Assembly: GCF_009827445.1 (NCBI RefSeq) | Contig: NZ_WTYI01000001.1 | Location: 958,381-1,022,380 of the forward strand | From: Qipengyuania aquimaris | Lineage (GTDB): Bacteria > Pseudomonadota > Alphaproteobacteria > Sphingomonadales > Sphingomonadaceae | Direction: 5' to 3' | DNA length: 64,000 nt | Part shown: positions 9,121 through 17,695 of the stretch, piece after piece | Numbering within the stretch: the first letter of the stretch is position 1 | Layout of the letters: each line of letters starts with the position of its first letter | Notes under the pieces: model-generated | What the model was told of the DNA's origin: nothing | The model's database searches: none | What the model saw: only the letters and a program-made list of their open reading frames with translations | Translations under genes and position numbers: made by a program

Positions 9121-9243
9121 CTATGGTCTGGGTCGAGCGCCTAATACTCTTGGGTTAATCAGCCACCCGCCGAACACCCCATCAAAGGTGTCGAAGTCGG
9201 TCGGCATGGCGGTGACACGGACGAGGGGTGAACGATCAGACAT
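9121..9243 (-). pseudogene. Truncated duplicate of the hotdog thioesterase (N-terminal remnant)
   Basis: Read from the ATG at 9243, the minus strand encodes SPLVRVTAMPTDFDTFDGV and then FGGWLI, after which the similarity is lost and the frame stops at 9121 (40 codons). This matches residues 4-30 of the intact thioesterase at 8220-8594 almost residue for residue, with many third-base changes, so the duplication is not recent. The core and C-terminal half are missing. Its ATG overlaps the stop of the membrane-protein gene just upstream (ATGTCTGA). Confidence 0.75.
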
Positions 9244-9649
9244 CGGTTGATCCCACTGTATTCTGCTCAACGCGACTTCCCGCCGAGAGATAGATTAAAA
9301 CGAACAGCCCTGCAGTGAAGATGAAGGTGAGTGCCGCCAGCCGAGCGAGGAAGTCCGTTTCAGCGAGGCCGAATGGAAGGCAGACCATTGCCATCAAGCC
9401 GATGCCGGAGCCGACCATCGCATCTCCACCGATCTTGTCGAGTACGATCGTGACCGGCAAGCCGAACGCAAAAAAGCCTATTAGCGTAACCAGGTAGCTC
9501 GGCACCAAAATGAAGAGAAGAGCACTATTATCTGCACCGTCAGCGATAATGGGCTTCCCGTTTAGCAACAGCGACGAGATGAGTGCGACCGAAGGCGCAA
9601 GAAGTACGGCTGTAAAAGAAGCCAATCCAAATGAAGTCCGAAGCCCCAT
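9236..9649 (-). CDS. Small membrane protein of unknown function, lower GC
   Basis: The 137 residues contain four hydrophobic segments (roughly 10-28, 43-70, 78-98 and 105-125) and a short polar C-terminus. No family recognised. GC is about 47-50% in the parts I counted, against roughly 63-67% in neighbouring genes. Codons such as TTA, ATA and AAA are frequent, which suggests later acquisition. It starts six bases after the pdhC stop without a clear ribosome binding site, so translation probably depends on coupling to pdhC. A truncated thioesterase copy lies at its 3' end. Confidence 0.65.
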   Translation of the reverse strand: MGLRTSFGLASFTAVLLAPSVALISSLLLNGKPIIADGADNSALLFILVPSYLVTLIGFFAFGLPVTIVLDKIGGDAMVGSGIGLMAMVCLPFGLAETDFLARLAALTFIFTAGLFVLIYLSAGSRVEQNTVGSTDV

Positions 9650-9655
9650 TGGTGA

Positions 9656-10948
9656 TCAAACCACCAGCCCCATCGGGTTCTCCACGAGCTGCTGGAAGGC
9701 CTGCATGAACTGTGCGCCGTCCGCGCCGTCGATGGCGCGGTGGTCGAAGCTGCCGGTGGCGCTCATCACGGTGGCGATGCCGAGGGCGCCGTCGATAACA
9801 TGCGGACGCTGCTCGCCTGCGCCGACCGCAAGGATCATCGCCTGCGGCGGGTTAATCACCGCGTCGAACTGCTTGGTGCCGAACATGCCGAGGTTGGAGA
9901 GCGAAGCGGTGCCGCCCTGGAATTCATGCGGTTGCAGCTTGCCGTCGCGCGCCTTGCCAGCAAGCTCCTTCATCTCGGTGCTGATCTGCGCGAGGCCCTT
10001 GCGGCCCGCATCGCGGATGATCGGCGTGATGAGGCCCGAAGGCGCGGCCACGGCGACAGAGATATCCTCGCGCGTGTATTGGTGGAGCTCGTCGCCCTGG
10101 AAGCTGACATTGCACAGCGGCACGCGCTGCAGTGCGCGGGCCTGCGCCTTGATAAGCAGGTCGTTGACCGACAGCTTGATGCCGTCCGCTTCCAGACTCT
10201 TGTTGAGTTCGCTGCGCAGCTTGAGCAGCGCGTCGAGGCGCACATCCACAGTGAGATAGATGTGCGGGATGGTCTGCTTCGCCTCGGTAAGGCGGCGCGC
10301 GATGACCTTGCGGACATTGTTGAGCTTCTGCGCTTCGTAAGGTGCGTCGAGATCGCCGCCCTGTGCCGCCGGCTTGGCCGGAGCAGGCGCGGGAGCAGCT
10401 GCTTCCTTGGCAGGCGCCGCACCGGGTTTCGCATCCTCGACGTCGGCCTTCACGATGCGGCCATTGGGGCCCGAGCCCCTTATGGTCGACAGGTCCAGCC
10501 CCTTCTCCTCTGCAATCCGGCGTGCGAGTGGCGATACCTTGATGCGGCCGCCTTCATCGGACTTCTTCGCGGCAGGCGCGGCTGCGGGAGACGGAGCGGG
10601 CGCTTCGGTGCGCTTCTCTTCCTGCTCGACCTTTTCCTCGCGGGCTTCCTCGGCCTTATCCTCGCCATCGGCGGGAGCAGCGGCTGCGGCCTCGTCCAGA
10701 TCCTCGCCCTCTTCGGCAAGCATGGCGATCACGGTGCCGACCTTCACGCCTTCCGTGCCCTCTTCAACCGCGATCGAGGCGATGGTGCCCTCGTCGACGG
10801 CTTCGAATTCCATCGTCGCCTTGTCGGTTTCGATTTCCGCCATGATGTCGCCGGCTTCGACCTTGTCTCCAGGCTTCACGAGCCATTTGGCGAGCGTGCC
10901 TTCTTCCATAGTCGGGGAAAGGGCGGGCATCTTGATCGGCGTGGGCAT
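9656..10948 (-). CDS. pdhC: Pyruvate dehydrogenase E2, dihydrolipoamide acetyltransferase
   Basis: Core acyltransferase that moves acetyl from lipoamide to CoA and binds the E1 and E3 subunits. It has one lipoyl domain with Lys43 in [13 protein letters not shown]. An Ala/Pro/Glu-rich swinging linker follows, then the peripheral subunit-binding domain near 137-170 ([23 protein letters not shown]). The catalytic domain ends in [13 protein letters not shown] with His403 and Asp407. The 430 residues fit the alphaproteobacterial E2. E1 alpha/beta genes are not in the window; the nearest complex gene is lpdA downstream. The divergent uspA gene starts 130 bases upstream. Confidence 0.96.
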   Translation of the reverse strand: MPTPIKMPALSPTMEEGTLAKWLVKPGDKVEAGDIMAEIETDKATMEFEAVDEGTIASIAVEEGTEGVKVGTVIAMLAEEGEDLDEAAAAAPADGEDKAEEAREEKVEQEEKRTEAPAPSPAAAPAAKKSDEGGRIKVSPLARRIAEEKGLDLSTIRGSGPNGRIVKADVEDAKPGAAPAKEAAAPAPAPAKPAAQGGDLDAPYEAQKLNNVRKVIARRLTEAKQTIPHIYLTVDVRLDALLKLRSELNKSLEADGIKLSVNDLLIKAQARALQRVPLCNVSFQGDELHQYTREDISVAVAAPSGLITPIIRDAGRKGLAQISTEMKELAGKARDGKLQPHEFQGGTASLSNLGMFGTKQFDAVINPPQAMILAVGAGEQRPHVIDGALGIATVMSATGSFDHRAIDGADGAQFMQAFQQLVENPMGLVV

Positions 10949-11078
10949 GTGCTGACGTTACGTCCTCGCTGGAAATACTGTTGCTGGGACCTCTGGCCAA
11001 AATGCGCCGCCGCCGCAAGGTCCTTGCGCAGAATACGAATTACCGGATAGGCCTGCGTCCAGAAGAGGGGAACGGGTC

Positions 11079-11531
11079 ATGCGTACTTACCTGGTCGTCA
11101 TGGACGAAACGGAAGAATCGAAGCAGGCGCTGCGGTTTGCCTCGCTGCGCGCGATGAAGACCAATGGTTCGGTGCACATACTGGCGCTGGTGCCGCAACA
11201 GACCTTCAACGCTTTCGGCGGCGTGCAGGCGACGATCGAGCAGGAGGCGCGAGAACGTGCCGAAGTGCTCGCCAACAGCGCGGCCGGCAACATCTTCGGC
11301 GAAATGGGCAAGATGCCTGTTATCGCCGTGCGCCCAGGCGCGCCCGCCGATGTGATCAAGACCTATCTGGAAGATCACGGCGAGATCGCGGCCCTGGTCC
11401 TGGGGACGACGAGCGATGGCGGGAAGGACCCGCTGGTCCAGCATTTCTCCGCCCGCGCCAGCGAGCTGCCCTGCCCTCTATACATCGTGCCGGGCAAACT
11501 CACGCGCGAGCAGCTGGACGCACTCGCCTGA
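11079..11531 (+). CDS. Universal stress protein (UspA family)
   Basis: The single UspA domain of 150 residues starts MRTYLVVMDETEES and carries the typical ALRFAS helix. It ends in a nucleotide-loop region (ALVLGTTSDGGKDPLVQHF) that departs from the classical G-2X-G-9X-G-[ST] ATP motif, so ATP binding is uncertain. A ribosome binding site GAGGGGAA precedes the ATG. It diverges from pdhC and converges on the peroxiredoxin-like gene with only three bases between the stops. Its role in stress survival is inferred from the family. Confidence 0.85.
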   Translation: MRTYLVVMDETEESKQALRFASLRAMKTNGSVHILALVPQQTFNAFGGVQATIEQEARERAEVLANSAAGNIFGEMGKMPVIAVRPGAPADVIKTYLEDHGEIAALVLGTTSDGGKDPLVQHFSARASELPCPLYIVPGKLTREQLDALA

Positions 11532-11534
11532 GCA

Positions 11535-12050
11535 TCAGGTCAAGGTGCCGCGCGTCGGGTAGTCGTTCTCCAGCGTGAAGGTCAGACCGCTAAGCAGGTC
11601 GTCGAGGTCCGGACGCGTGAACGGCGCGTTCTGGACCACGGCGAAGTGCAAAGTGCCGTCGGGTTTGACCAGGAACAGTCCGGGCTCGCTGAAGCGTTCG
11701 GGTTCTTCGCTGCCTTCGCGCTTTTCCGAAATGTAGAGGCCGTACTCTCGCGCCTGTTCCTCGCTCAGCGAATGGGCGAGCGGTAGGTCTGCCGTTTCCC
11801 ATTCCTCGTGACTGACCTGTGCGCGTTCGGGGCTATCCATAGACACGGCAAAGACATTGATGCCCTTGTCGGTGAACTTGCCCAGCTTGGAACCCAGTTC
11901 AGTGAGGTATTTCCTGCAGATCGGGCAGTGTTTGCCGCGATAAAACACCAGCATGGTGAAGCTGTCAGGCGACTGTTTCGACAGTTCGAAACGCGCATCG
12001 ATGGTCAGGGGCAGGTCGAGGTCTGGAACGGGCTGGCCGGGTACTAGCAT
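11535..12050 (-). CDS. Peroxiredoxin-like protein (AhpC/TSA family)
   Basis: Thioredoxin-fold protein with the active-site segment FYRGKHCPICRKY, giving Cys42 and Cys45 in a CPxC arrangement. In the family a cysteine at this site attacks peroxide or takes part in thiol-disulfide exchange. The context FYRGxxCPxC is typical of the peroxiredoxin-like proteins related to AhpC/TSA rather than of classical AhpC. An AAGGAG ribosome binding site precedes the ATG at 12050 by about nine bases. It lies downstream of rnr on the same strand, 50 bases from its stop. Physiological substrate unknown. Confidence 0.8.
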   Translation of the reverse strand: MLVPGQPVPDLDLPLTIDARFELSKQSPDSFTMLVFYRGKHCPICRKYLTELGSKLGKFTDKGINVFAVSMDSPERAQVSHEEWETADLPLAHSLSEEQAREYGLYISEKREGSEEPERFSEPGLFLVKPDGTLHFAVVQNAPFTRPDLDDLLSGLTFTLENDYPTRGTLT

Positions 12051-12100
12051 TCTGGCAATCTCCTTTGCCAGATCAATGGACGTACCCGGCCCCCGTTCCG

Positions 12101-14398
12101 TTACTTCTTCTTCCTACCCTGGTGCCGGATATTCTTCGGGCGTCCGCGCTGGCCGGTCTGGTGCTTCTGGCGGGGAGCACCCTTGCTTTTCGCCAGCGGC
12201 TTCTTCTTGCGGGGCGGAGGCCTGTCCCCGCGCTTTTCGATGGGTGAGCCGTCGCTTTCGGGCACCTCGAATTTCATCGCGCCTGTGAGCGGGTTCGATT
12301 CCGCCAGCTTGAGCTTCAATCGGTCACCCACGGCATAGGTCTTGCCGCTGTTTTCACCGACAAGCTGGCGGGCCGCCTCGTCATAGCGGAAATATTCGCG
12401 GCCCAATGTCGAAACTGGCACGAGCCCGTCACCGCCGAGGTTCTCGATGGTGGCGAAAAAGCCGAAACCCTGCACACCGGTGATCCGCGTGTCGAAAGTC
12501 TCCCCGACCCGGCCGGAAAGCCATGCGGCGACGTAGCGGTCGATCGTATCGCGCTCGGCCTCCATCGCGCGGCGTTCTGTCTGGCTGATGGCATCGGTGA
12601 TCTGGCTAAGCGCGGTCCTGTCGCGATCGGAAAGACCCGATGCGGGCGGGATATCGCCCTTGGGCTTGGGTTGTTCGAGGTGGTAGGCATCGACCAGCGC
12701 GCGGTGGACCAGAAGGTCGGCATAGCGGCGAATGGGCGAGGTGAAATGCGCATAGCTGCCGAGCGCGAGGCCGAAATGCCCGGCATTGGCCGGCCCGTAA
12801 TAGGCCTGCGTCTGGCTGCGCAGCACTGCTTCCATGATCAGCGCCTTTTCCGCAGGATCTCCGATGTCCTTCAGCATCCGGTTGAAGAGGCCGGGCGTGA
12901 TGACCTGGCCAAGGGCGAAATTGCGGCCCTGCGCGGCGAGATATTCCTTGAATGCAGTCAGCTTCTCGCGGCTCGGCGTTTCATGGACGCGATAGACGAC
13001 CGGGGCCTTCTTTGCTTCCAGCGCCTTGGCAGCCGCGACATTGGCCGCGATCATGAAATCTTCCACCACGCGGTGCGCATCGAGACGCTCGCGCACGGCG
13101 ATTTCCTCGATCACGCCCTCGTCATTGAGGCGGACCTGGCGCTCTGGCAGTTCGAGGTCCAGCGGATCGCGAGCCTCGCGTGCCTTGTGCAGCAATTCCC
13201 AGGCGCCCCAGAGGTGCTTGAGCGTATCGTCGGCGCTGCCATCGTCGATGGCCTTCTGCGCGTCCTCATAGGCCGTGTTCGAGGCTAGCCTCACGATGGC
13301 GCGGGTAAAGCGCCAGTCGGTCACCTTGCCTTCGGGCGAAATAGAGATGTGGCAGGCCATTGCCGCCCGGTCTTCTCCTTCGACCAGCGAGCAGACGTTG
13401 GCGCTGAGGATTTCCGGCAGCATCGGCACGACGCGATCCGGGAAATAAACCGAATTGCCGCGCTTGCGCGCTTCGCGATCGAGCGCACCACCCGGCCTCA
13501 CATAGAAACTGACGTCGGCAATGGCGACGATGGCGCGATAGCCGCCCTTCCCGTCCGGTTCGGCCCAGATGGCATCGTCATGGTCTCGCGCATCGGCAGG
13601 GTCGATGGCGATGATAGGGACGTGACGCAGGTCCTCGCGCTTGTCCTCGCTCAAGGAGAGCTGCGCCACCTGCTGCGCTTCCTCCAGCGCCTGTTCAGGG
13701 AAGATGTGCGGGATGCCGTGCTTTGCGATGGCAATCAGGCTGAAACTCTTGGGTGCGAGCGGGTCGCCGATCACTTCGACGACCTTGACCGCGGAACGGG
13801 CCGACTTGCCGGCCTTTTCCGCGAGCACGAGGTCGCCCTCTTCCGCCCCGCCAAGGTCCGAGATCGGCGAGGAATTGCGCACGCGCTTGTCCACCGGCGC
13901 GAGCCATGCCTTTCCGCCGCCGTCGATCTCGACGACGCCCATCAGGCCTTCGGTGCGCGCGGGCAACTTTTTCATCGGATGGGCTATCCACCCGCGCGGC
14001 TTTTCTTCGGTTCGCGCAAGGAAGCGATCGCCGCGCTTGAGGGCGGCAACCTTCTTGCTTTCCTTGACCGTAAGGCGCGGAGCCTTTTCCTTGCTGTCCG
14101 GATCCCAGTTTTCGGGCACGGCAATCGGTTCGCCGTCCTCGATTTCGAGGACCTTCAGCACCGTGACCTTCGGCACGCCGCCCATGCGGTGATAGGCGGT
14201 GCGCTTGCCGTCGATCAGGCCTTCTTCGGCCATGTCCTTGAGGCGCTTCTTAAGCGCGATCTTTTCCTGGCCCTTCAGGCCGAACGCCTTCGCGATTTCG
14301 CGTTTGCCGGCGGGGGTCGGCGACCCCTGGATGAATTCGAGTATCTGTTCTTTGCTCGGGAGGCCTTGCGGCCGCCCGGTACGATTATGTTTTTTCAT
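12101..14398 (-). CDS. rnr: Ribonuclease R (3'-5' exoribonuclease)
   Basis: Processive RNase II-family exonuclease that degrades structured RNA. The order is a winged-helix N-terminus, cold-shock domains and then the RNB catalytic domain with IAIDPADARDHDDAIW, whose aspartates coordinate the metal. A C-terminal S1 domain (GETFDTRITGVQGFGFFA) and a basic Lys/Arg tail complete it. The ATG at 14398 (MKKHNRTGRP) is chosen because it matches the basic family start; a 12-codon upstream extension lacks support. It starts 42 bases after the proS stop, so the two are probably one transcript. Confidence 0.95.
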   Translation of the reverse strand: MKKHNRTGRPQGLPSKEQILEFIQGSPTPAGKREIAKAFGLKGQEKIALKKRLKDMAEEGLIDGKRTAYHRMGGVPKVTVLKVLEIEDGEPIAVPENWDPDSKEKAPRLTVKESKKVAALKRGDRFLARTEEKPRGWIAHPMKKLPARTEGLMGVVEIDGGGKAWLAPVDKRVRNSSPISDLGGAEEGDLVLAEKAGKSARSAVKVVEVIGDPLAPKSFSLIAIAKHGIPHIFPEQALEEAQQVAQLSLSEDKREDLRHVPIIAIDPADARDHDDAIWAEPDGKGGYRAIVAIADVSFYVRPGGALDREARKRGNSVYFPDRVVPMLPEILSANVCSLVEGEDRAAMACHISISPEGKVTDWRFTRAIVRLASNTAYEDAQKAIDDGSADDTLKHLWGAWELLHKAREARDPLDLELPERQVRLNDEGVIEEIAVRERLDAHRVVEDFMIAANVAAAKALEAKKAPVVYRVHETPSREKLTAFKEYLAAQGRNFALGQVITPGLFNRMLKDIGDPAEKALIMEAVLRSQTQAYYGPANAGHFGLALGSYAHFTSPIRRYADLLVHRALVDAYHLEQPKPKGDIPPASGLSDRDRTALSQITDAISQTERRAMEAERDTIDRYVAAWLSGRVGETFDTRITGVQGFGFFATIENLGGDGLVPVSTLGREYFRYDEAARQLVGENSGKTYAVGDRLKLKLAESNPLTGAMKFEVPESDGSPIEKRGDRPPPRKKKPLAKSKGAPRQKHQTGQRGRPKNIRHQGRKKK

Positions 14399-14440
14399 GG
14401 AACGCCATATGGGGACGCACGGCCCCCATGTCACGGGGCG

Positions 14441-15982
14441 CTAGTAAGCCTTGGCGAGCAATACGCGTTCGGTCGCCGGCTTGCCGGTGAAGATGCAGTC
14501 TCCATCCACAGCCGCTGCGCCGATCGGCACGTTGCGCATGGTGAGTTTGAGCGCCTTGAGACGCTCGACCACTTCATCCAGCTCTGCCCCGGTCGGCTTG
14601 GACCACTGGACTTCGACCCAGCCCGCATAACGCGAGCCGGAGAAGAACTTCTCGACCTCGGCAAAATCGGTGACACCGCGGGTGATATTGGCATCGCGTC
14701 GTTCCTGCGCTTCGATGAGCAGGCTGGACTGCATGTCTGCAAGAATATCCGGCACCGTCTGACCGGCAATTTCACGCGTCGGGGTCTGGAATGCGGGTTT
14801 GCCGTTCTCTTCGTTCCAGAGCTTGTCGCGGCGAAGCAGGCTGACGACGCCGTTTTCGATGTCGCGGCCGCCGACTTCGATGATGATCGGCGCGCCCTTG
14901 CGTACATAGTCCCAGCGCTTGGCAGCAGCCTTGCCCGGTCGGGTATCGAGGAGAACGCGAAGGGGTTCGCCCAATACGTGCTGTGCAGCAAGCGTGGCAC
15001 GCAGCGCTTCGCAATAGTCGATCAGCGCCTCGTCTTCGGGTTTGTCGCGCAGCATGGGCAGGATAACGACCTGCTGCGGGGCGATCTTGGGCGGCAGGCG
15101 CAGGCCGTCATCGTCGCCATGCGTCATGATCACGCCGCCTACCATGCGCGTCGAAACGCCCCAGCTGGTGGTGTGGCACAGGCTCTCGCCGCCATCCTTG
15201 TTCTGGTACTTGATGCCGCTGGCTTGGGCGAAATTGGTACCAAGATAGTGGCTTGTGCCAGCCTGCAGCGCCTTGCCGTCCTGCATCATGGCTTCGATCG
15301 ACCAGGTCTCTACCGCACCGGGAAAGCGCTCGTTCTCGGGCTTTTCGCCCGGGATCACCGCCAGTGCCAGGTCCTCGTCCGCGAACGCCCGGTAAACCTC
15401 GAGCATGGTCAGCGTGTGGTCTTTCGCCTCTGCCTCGTCGGCATGGGCGGTATGCCCTTCCTGCCAGAGGAATTCGCTGGTGCGCAGGAACATGCGAGTG
15501 CGCATCTCCCAGCGCACGACATTGGCCCACTGGTTGAGCTTGAGCGGGAGGTCGCGCCAGCTCTGTACCCAGCGCGCCATCGCATCGCCGATAATCGTTT
15601 CCGAAGTCGGACGGACTACCAGCGGCTCTTCCAGCTTGGCTTCTGGATCGGGTACGAGGCCGCCATCCTTGCCGGCGATCAGGCGGTGGTGCGTGACAAC
15701 CGCCATTTCCTTGGCGAATCCTTCGACGTGTTCGGCCTCGCGCTCGAAATTGGAGAGCGGGATGAAGATCGGGAAATAGGCGTTGGAATGACCCGTTGCC
15801 TTGATGCGGTCGTCCAGCAAGCGCTGCATCCGTTCCCAGATGCCATAGCCCCACGGGCGAATTACCATGCACCCGCGGACACCGGATTCCTCGGCCATTT
15901 CAGCGGAAGAGATGACGTCCTGATACCATGCCGCGAAATCGTCGGCGCGCGTGGTGCTCAAGGCATGGCGTATCTGGGCCAC
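14441..15982 (-). CDS. proS: Prolyl-tRNA synthetase, archaeal/eukaryotic-like type
   Basis: Class II synthetase that charges tRNA-Pro. Motif 2 is VRWEMRTRMFLRTSEFLWQE and motif 3 is GGVIMTHGDDDGLRLPP. At 513 aa it lacks the ~180-residue editing insertion of the E. coli-type enzyme. It instead has the GHSNAYFPIFIP start region and a C-terminal domain ending in tyrosine (LLAKAY), features of the archaeal/eukaryotic-like class known from Thermus. The start is GTG at 15982. The rnr gene follows on the same strand. Confidence 0.94.
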   Translation of the reverse strand: MAQIRHALSTTRADDFAAWYQDVISSAEMAEESGVRGCMVIRPWGYGIWERMQRLLDDRIKATGHSNAYFPIFIPLSNFEREAEHVEGFAKEMAVVTHHRLIAGKDGGLVPDPEAKLEEPLVVRPTSETIIGDAMARWVQSWRDLPLKLNQWANVVRWEMRTRMFLRTSEFLWQEGHTAHADEAEAKDHTLTMLEVYRAFADEDLALAVIPGEKPENERFPGAVETWSIEAMMQDGKALQAGTSHYLGTNFAQASGIKYQNKDGGESLCHTTSWGVSTRMVGGVIMTHGDDDGLRLPPKIAPQQVVILPMLRDKPEDEALIDYCEALRATLAAQHVLGEPLRVLLDTRPGKAAAKRWDYVRKGAPIIIEVGGRDIENGVVSLLRRDKLWNEENGKPAFQTPTREIAGQTVPDILADMQSSLLIEAQERRDANITRGVTDFAEVEKFFSGSRYAGWVEVQWSKPTGAELDEVVERLKALKLTMRNVPIGAAAVDGDCIFTGKPATERVLLAKAY

Positions 15983-16026
15983 GGGTAATTCCTGTATCTG
16001 GTGGGTTTCGGCGCGGGCCGATGCAA

Positions 16027-16584
16027 TTATTTGCTCAGTTCGTCCAGCTTCTTCTGCATTTCCGCCATCTGGGTACGCATCTGCGCGAGTTCCGAGGACT
16101 GGTCCGGCTTCGCACTCTTCGAACCGGCTTTTAGCGTTCCCGGAATGAACGCCTCGGCAGCATTCTGCATCATCTTGAAGTTCGCTTCGGCCATCTTGGC
16201 CAGCGGGTTAGCCTCGATACCCTTGGCAAAAGCCGCCTGGATCTGCTCGCGGTTCTTGCGAAAGTTGGCCATGCTGGCTTCCAGGTAGCTGGGCATCATG
16301 GCCTGCATGGAGTTGCCGTACATCGAAATGAGATCACGCAGGAAGCTGACGGGCAGCATCTGCTGGCCGCCCTGGCTTTCCTCTTCGACGATGATCTGTG
16401 TCAGGATCGTGTGCGTGATGTCGTCACCGCTCTTCGCATCGACCACCTGGAAGTCGACATTCTCTCGGACCATCTTCGCGAGGTCATCCAGCGTGATGTA
16501 GCTGCTGGTGTCCGTATTGTAGAGACGCCGGTTGGCGTATTTCTTGATGATGATGGGTTCGCCCTCTGCGGTGCGTTTTGCCAT
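16027..16584 (-). CDS. phaR: Polyhydroxyalkanoate synthesis repressor PhaR
   Basis: Regulator that represses phasin genes and binds PHA granules. The N-terminal DNA-binding domain shows the family signature KKYANRRLYNTDTSSYITLDD. The PHA-binding middle region follows (MLPVSFLRDLISMYGNSMQ). The 185-residue length is usual. A GAAGAGG ribosome binding site precedes the ATG. No PHA synthase or phasin gene is in this window, so its targets lie elsewhere. Confidence 0.93.
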   Translation of the reverse strand: MAKRTAEGEPIIIKKYANRRLYNTDTSSYITLDDLAKMVRENVDFQVVDAKSGDDITHTILTQIIVEEESQGGQQMLPVSFLRDLISMYGNSMQAMMPSYLEASMANFRKNREQIQAAFAKGIEANPLAKMAEANFKMMQNAAEAFIPGTLKAGSKSAKPDQSSELAQMRTQMAEMQKKLDELSK

Positions 16585-16651
16585 GAATTGCCTCTTCCCT
16601 ATTGTGCGTTGCAGCCACGCTTAGCAGGCGCACAATGTGCAGCGCAACACG

Positions 16652-17695
16652 TTAGGGCGAACGATCGAACCGCTGTCCCAGAACGGTAAGCAGTTCGTAT
16701 TGCGAAACAGAGGTTTGCTGCGCAGCATCGGGTAGGTGATAGGGCAGTTCGACCCAGTCACCCTCGCCCAGATCTGGCGCATTGCCGAGGTCGATGACGA
16801 TCATGTCCATCGACACCTTGCCAAGGATCGGCAGCGCCGCATCGCCATGCCGGAAGCTCGCCCCTCCCCACGCCCTGAGGATGCCGTCGGCATAGCCCAG
16901 CGACATTACCCCGATGCGCATATCGGCCGGTGCCGTGAAGGTCGCATTGTATCCTACACCCTCGCCAGCCTTCAGGTTCCGCGTCTGGATGATCGCCGCC
17001 TTGGGGTATGCGACTTGGCGAATGAGACCCGACAGCTCTTCCCGCGGGACGCCGCCATAAAGCGACAGGCCCGGTCGTGTCAGATCGAAGTGATAGTCCG
17101 ATCCGAGAGCAATTCCGGCGCTGTTCGCGAGGCTGAGGGCCTTGTGCTGGATCGTTGGTCGCATCGCCTGGAAATCGGCGAGCTGGCGCGCATTCATCGA
17201 ACTGTCTTCGTCCGCACAGGCCAGATGGCTCATGAGGACTTCAACCTTCAGAGCCTGCACTGCCGGTTCCGACACTTCCGATACACCGATGCCGAGCCGG
17301 TTGATCCCGGTATCCACCATGAGGTGGCACGCACCGCCGCCACCCTCGGTCCAGAGCTTTGCCTGACGCACGCTGTCGATAACGGGGCGCACACCGGTCT
17401 GCCGTGCATAGGTCGCCTCGTCATTCGAGAGAGGGCCATGCAGGACCGCGATCCGTTCCGCCGGCACAAACGGCAACAAGGCAGCAACTTCGCTCCAGTG
17501 CGCGACGAAGAAGTCGCGGCACCCGGCCTCGACCAGCGTCGGGACACAGTTTTCGACACCAAGCCCGTAGCAATCGGCCTTCACCGCGGCGCCAGCTCGC
17601 GCCGAGCCACTCAGCCTGTCGAGCTCGCGCCAATTGTGCGCCAGTGCCTCGCGGTCGATACGGAGCCGAAGCGTTGGCGGAGGTACGTCAACCAT
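16652..17695 (-). CDS. alr: Alanine racemase
   Basis: PLP enzyme that supplies D-alanine for peptidoglycan. The PLP lysine is in GAAVKADCYGLG and the second active-site region is GVGYNATFTAP. RPGLSLYGGVP and MSLGYADGILRAWG are further family blocks. From the ATG at 17695 it is 347 aa (MVDVPPPTLRLRID). This ATG lies inside the end of the upstream transporter gene, an 8-base overlap that suggests translational coupling. An in-frame extension reaching 17800 would run further into the transporter gene and does not resemble the family. Confidence 0.93.
   Translation of the reverse strand: MVDVPPPTLRLRIDREALAHNWRELDRLSGSARAGAAVKADCYGLGVENCVPTLVEAGCRDFFVAHWSEVAALLPFVPAERIAVLHGPLSNDEATYARQTGVRPVIDSVRQAKLWTEGGGGACHLMVDTGINRLGIGVSEVSEPAVQALKVEVLMSHLACADEDSSMNARQLADFQAMRPTIQHKALSLANSAGIALGSDYHFDLTRPGLSLYGGVPREELSGLIRQVAYPKAAIIQTRNLKAGEGVGYNATFTAPADMRIGVMSLGYADGILRAWGGASFRHGDAALPILGKVSMDMIVIDLGNAPDLGEGDWVELPYHLPDAAQQTSVSQYELLTVLGQRFDRSP

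Noticed and set aside
13349..15988. 879-codon open frame on the plus strand
   Set aside because: It lies wholly antisense to rnr and proS, both with clear motifs. High GC makes long antisense frames common here.
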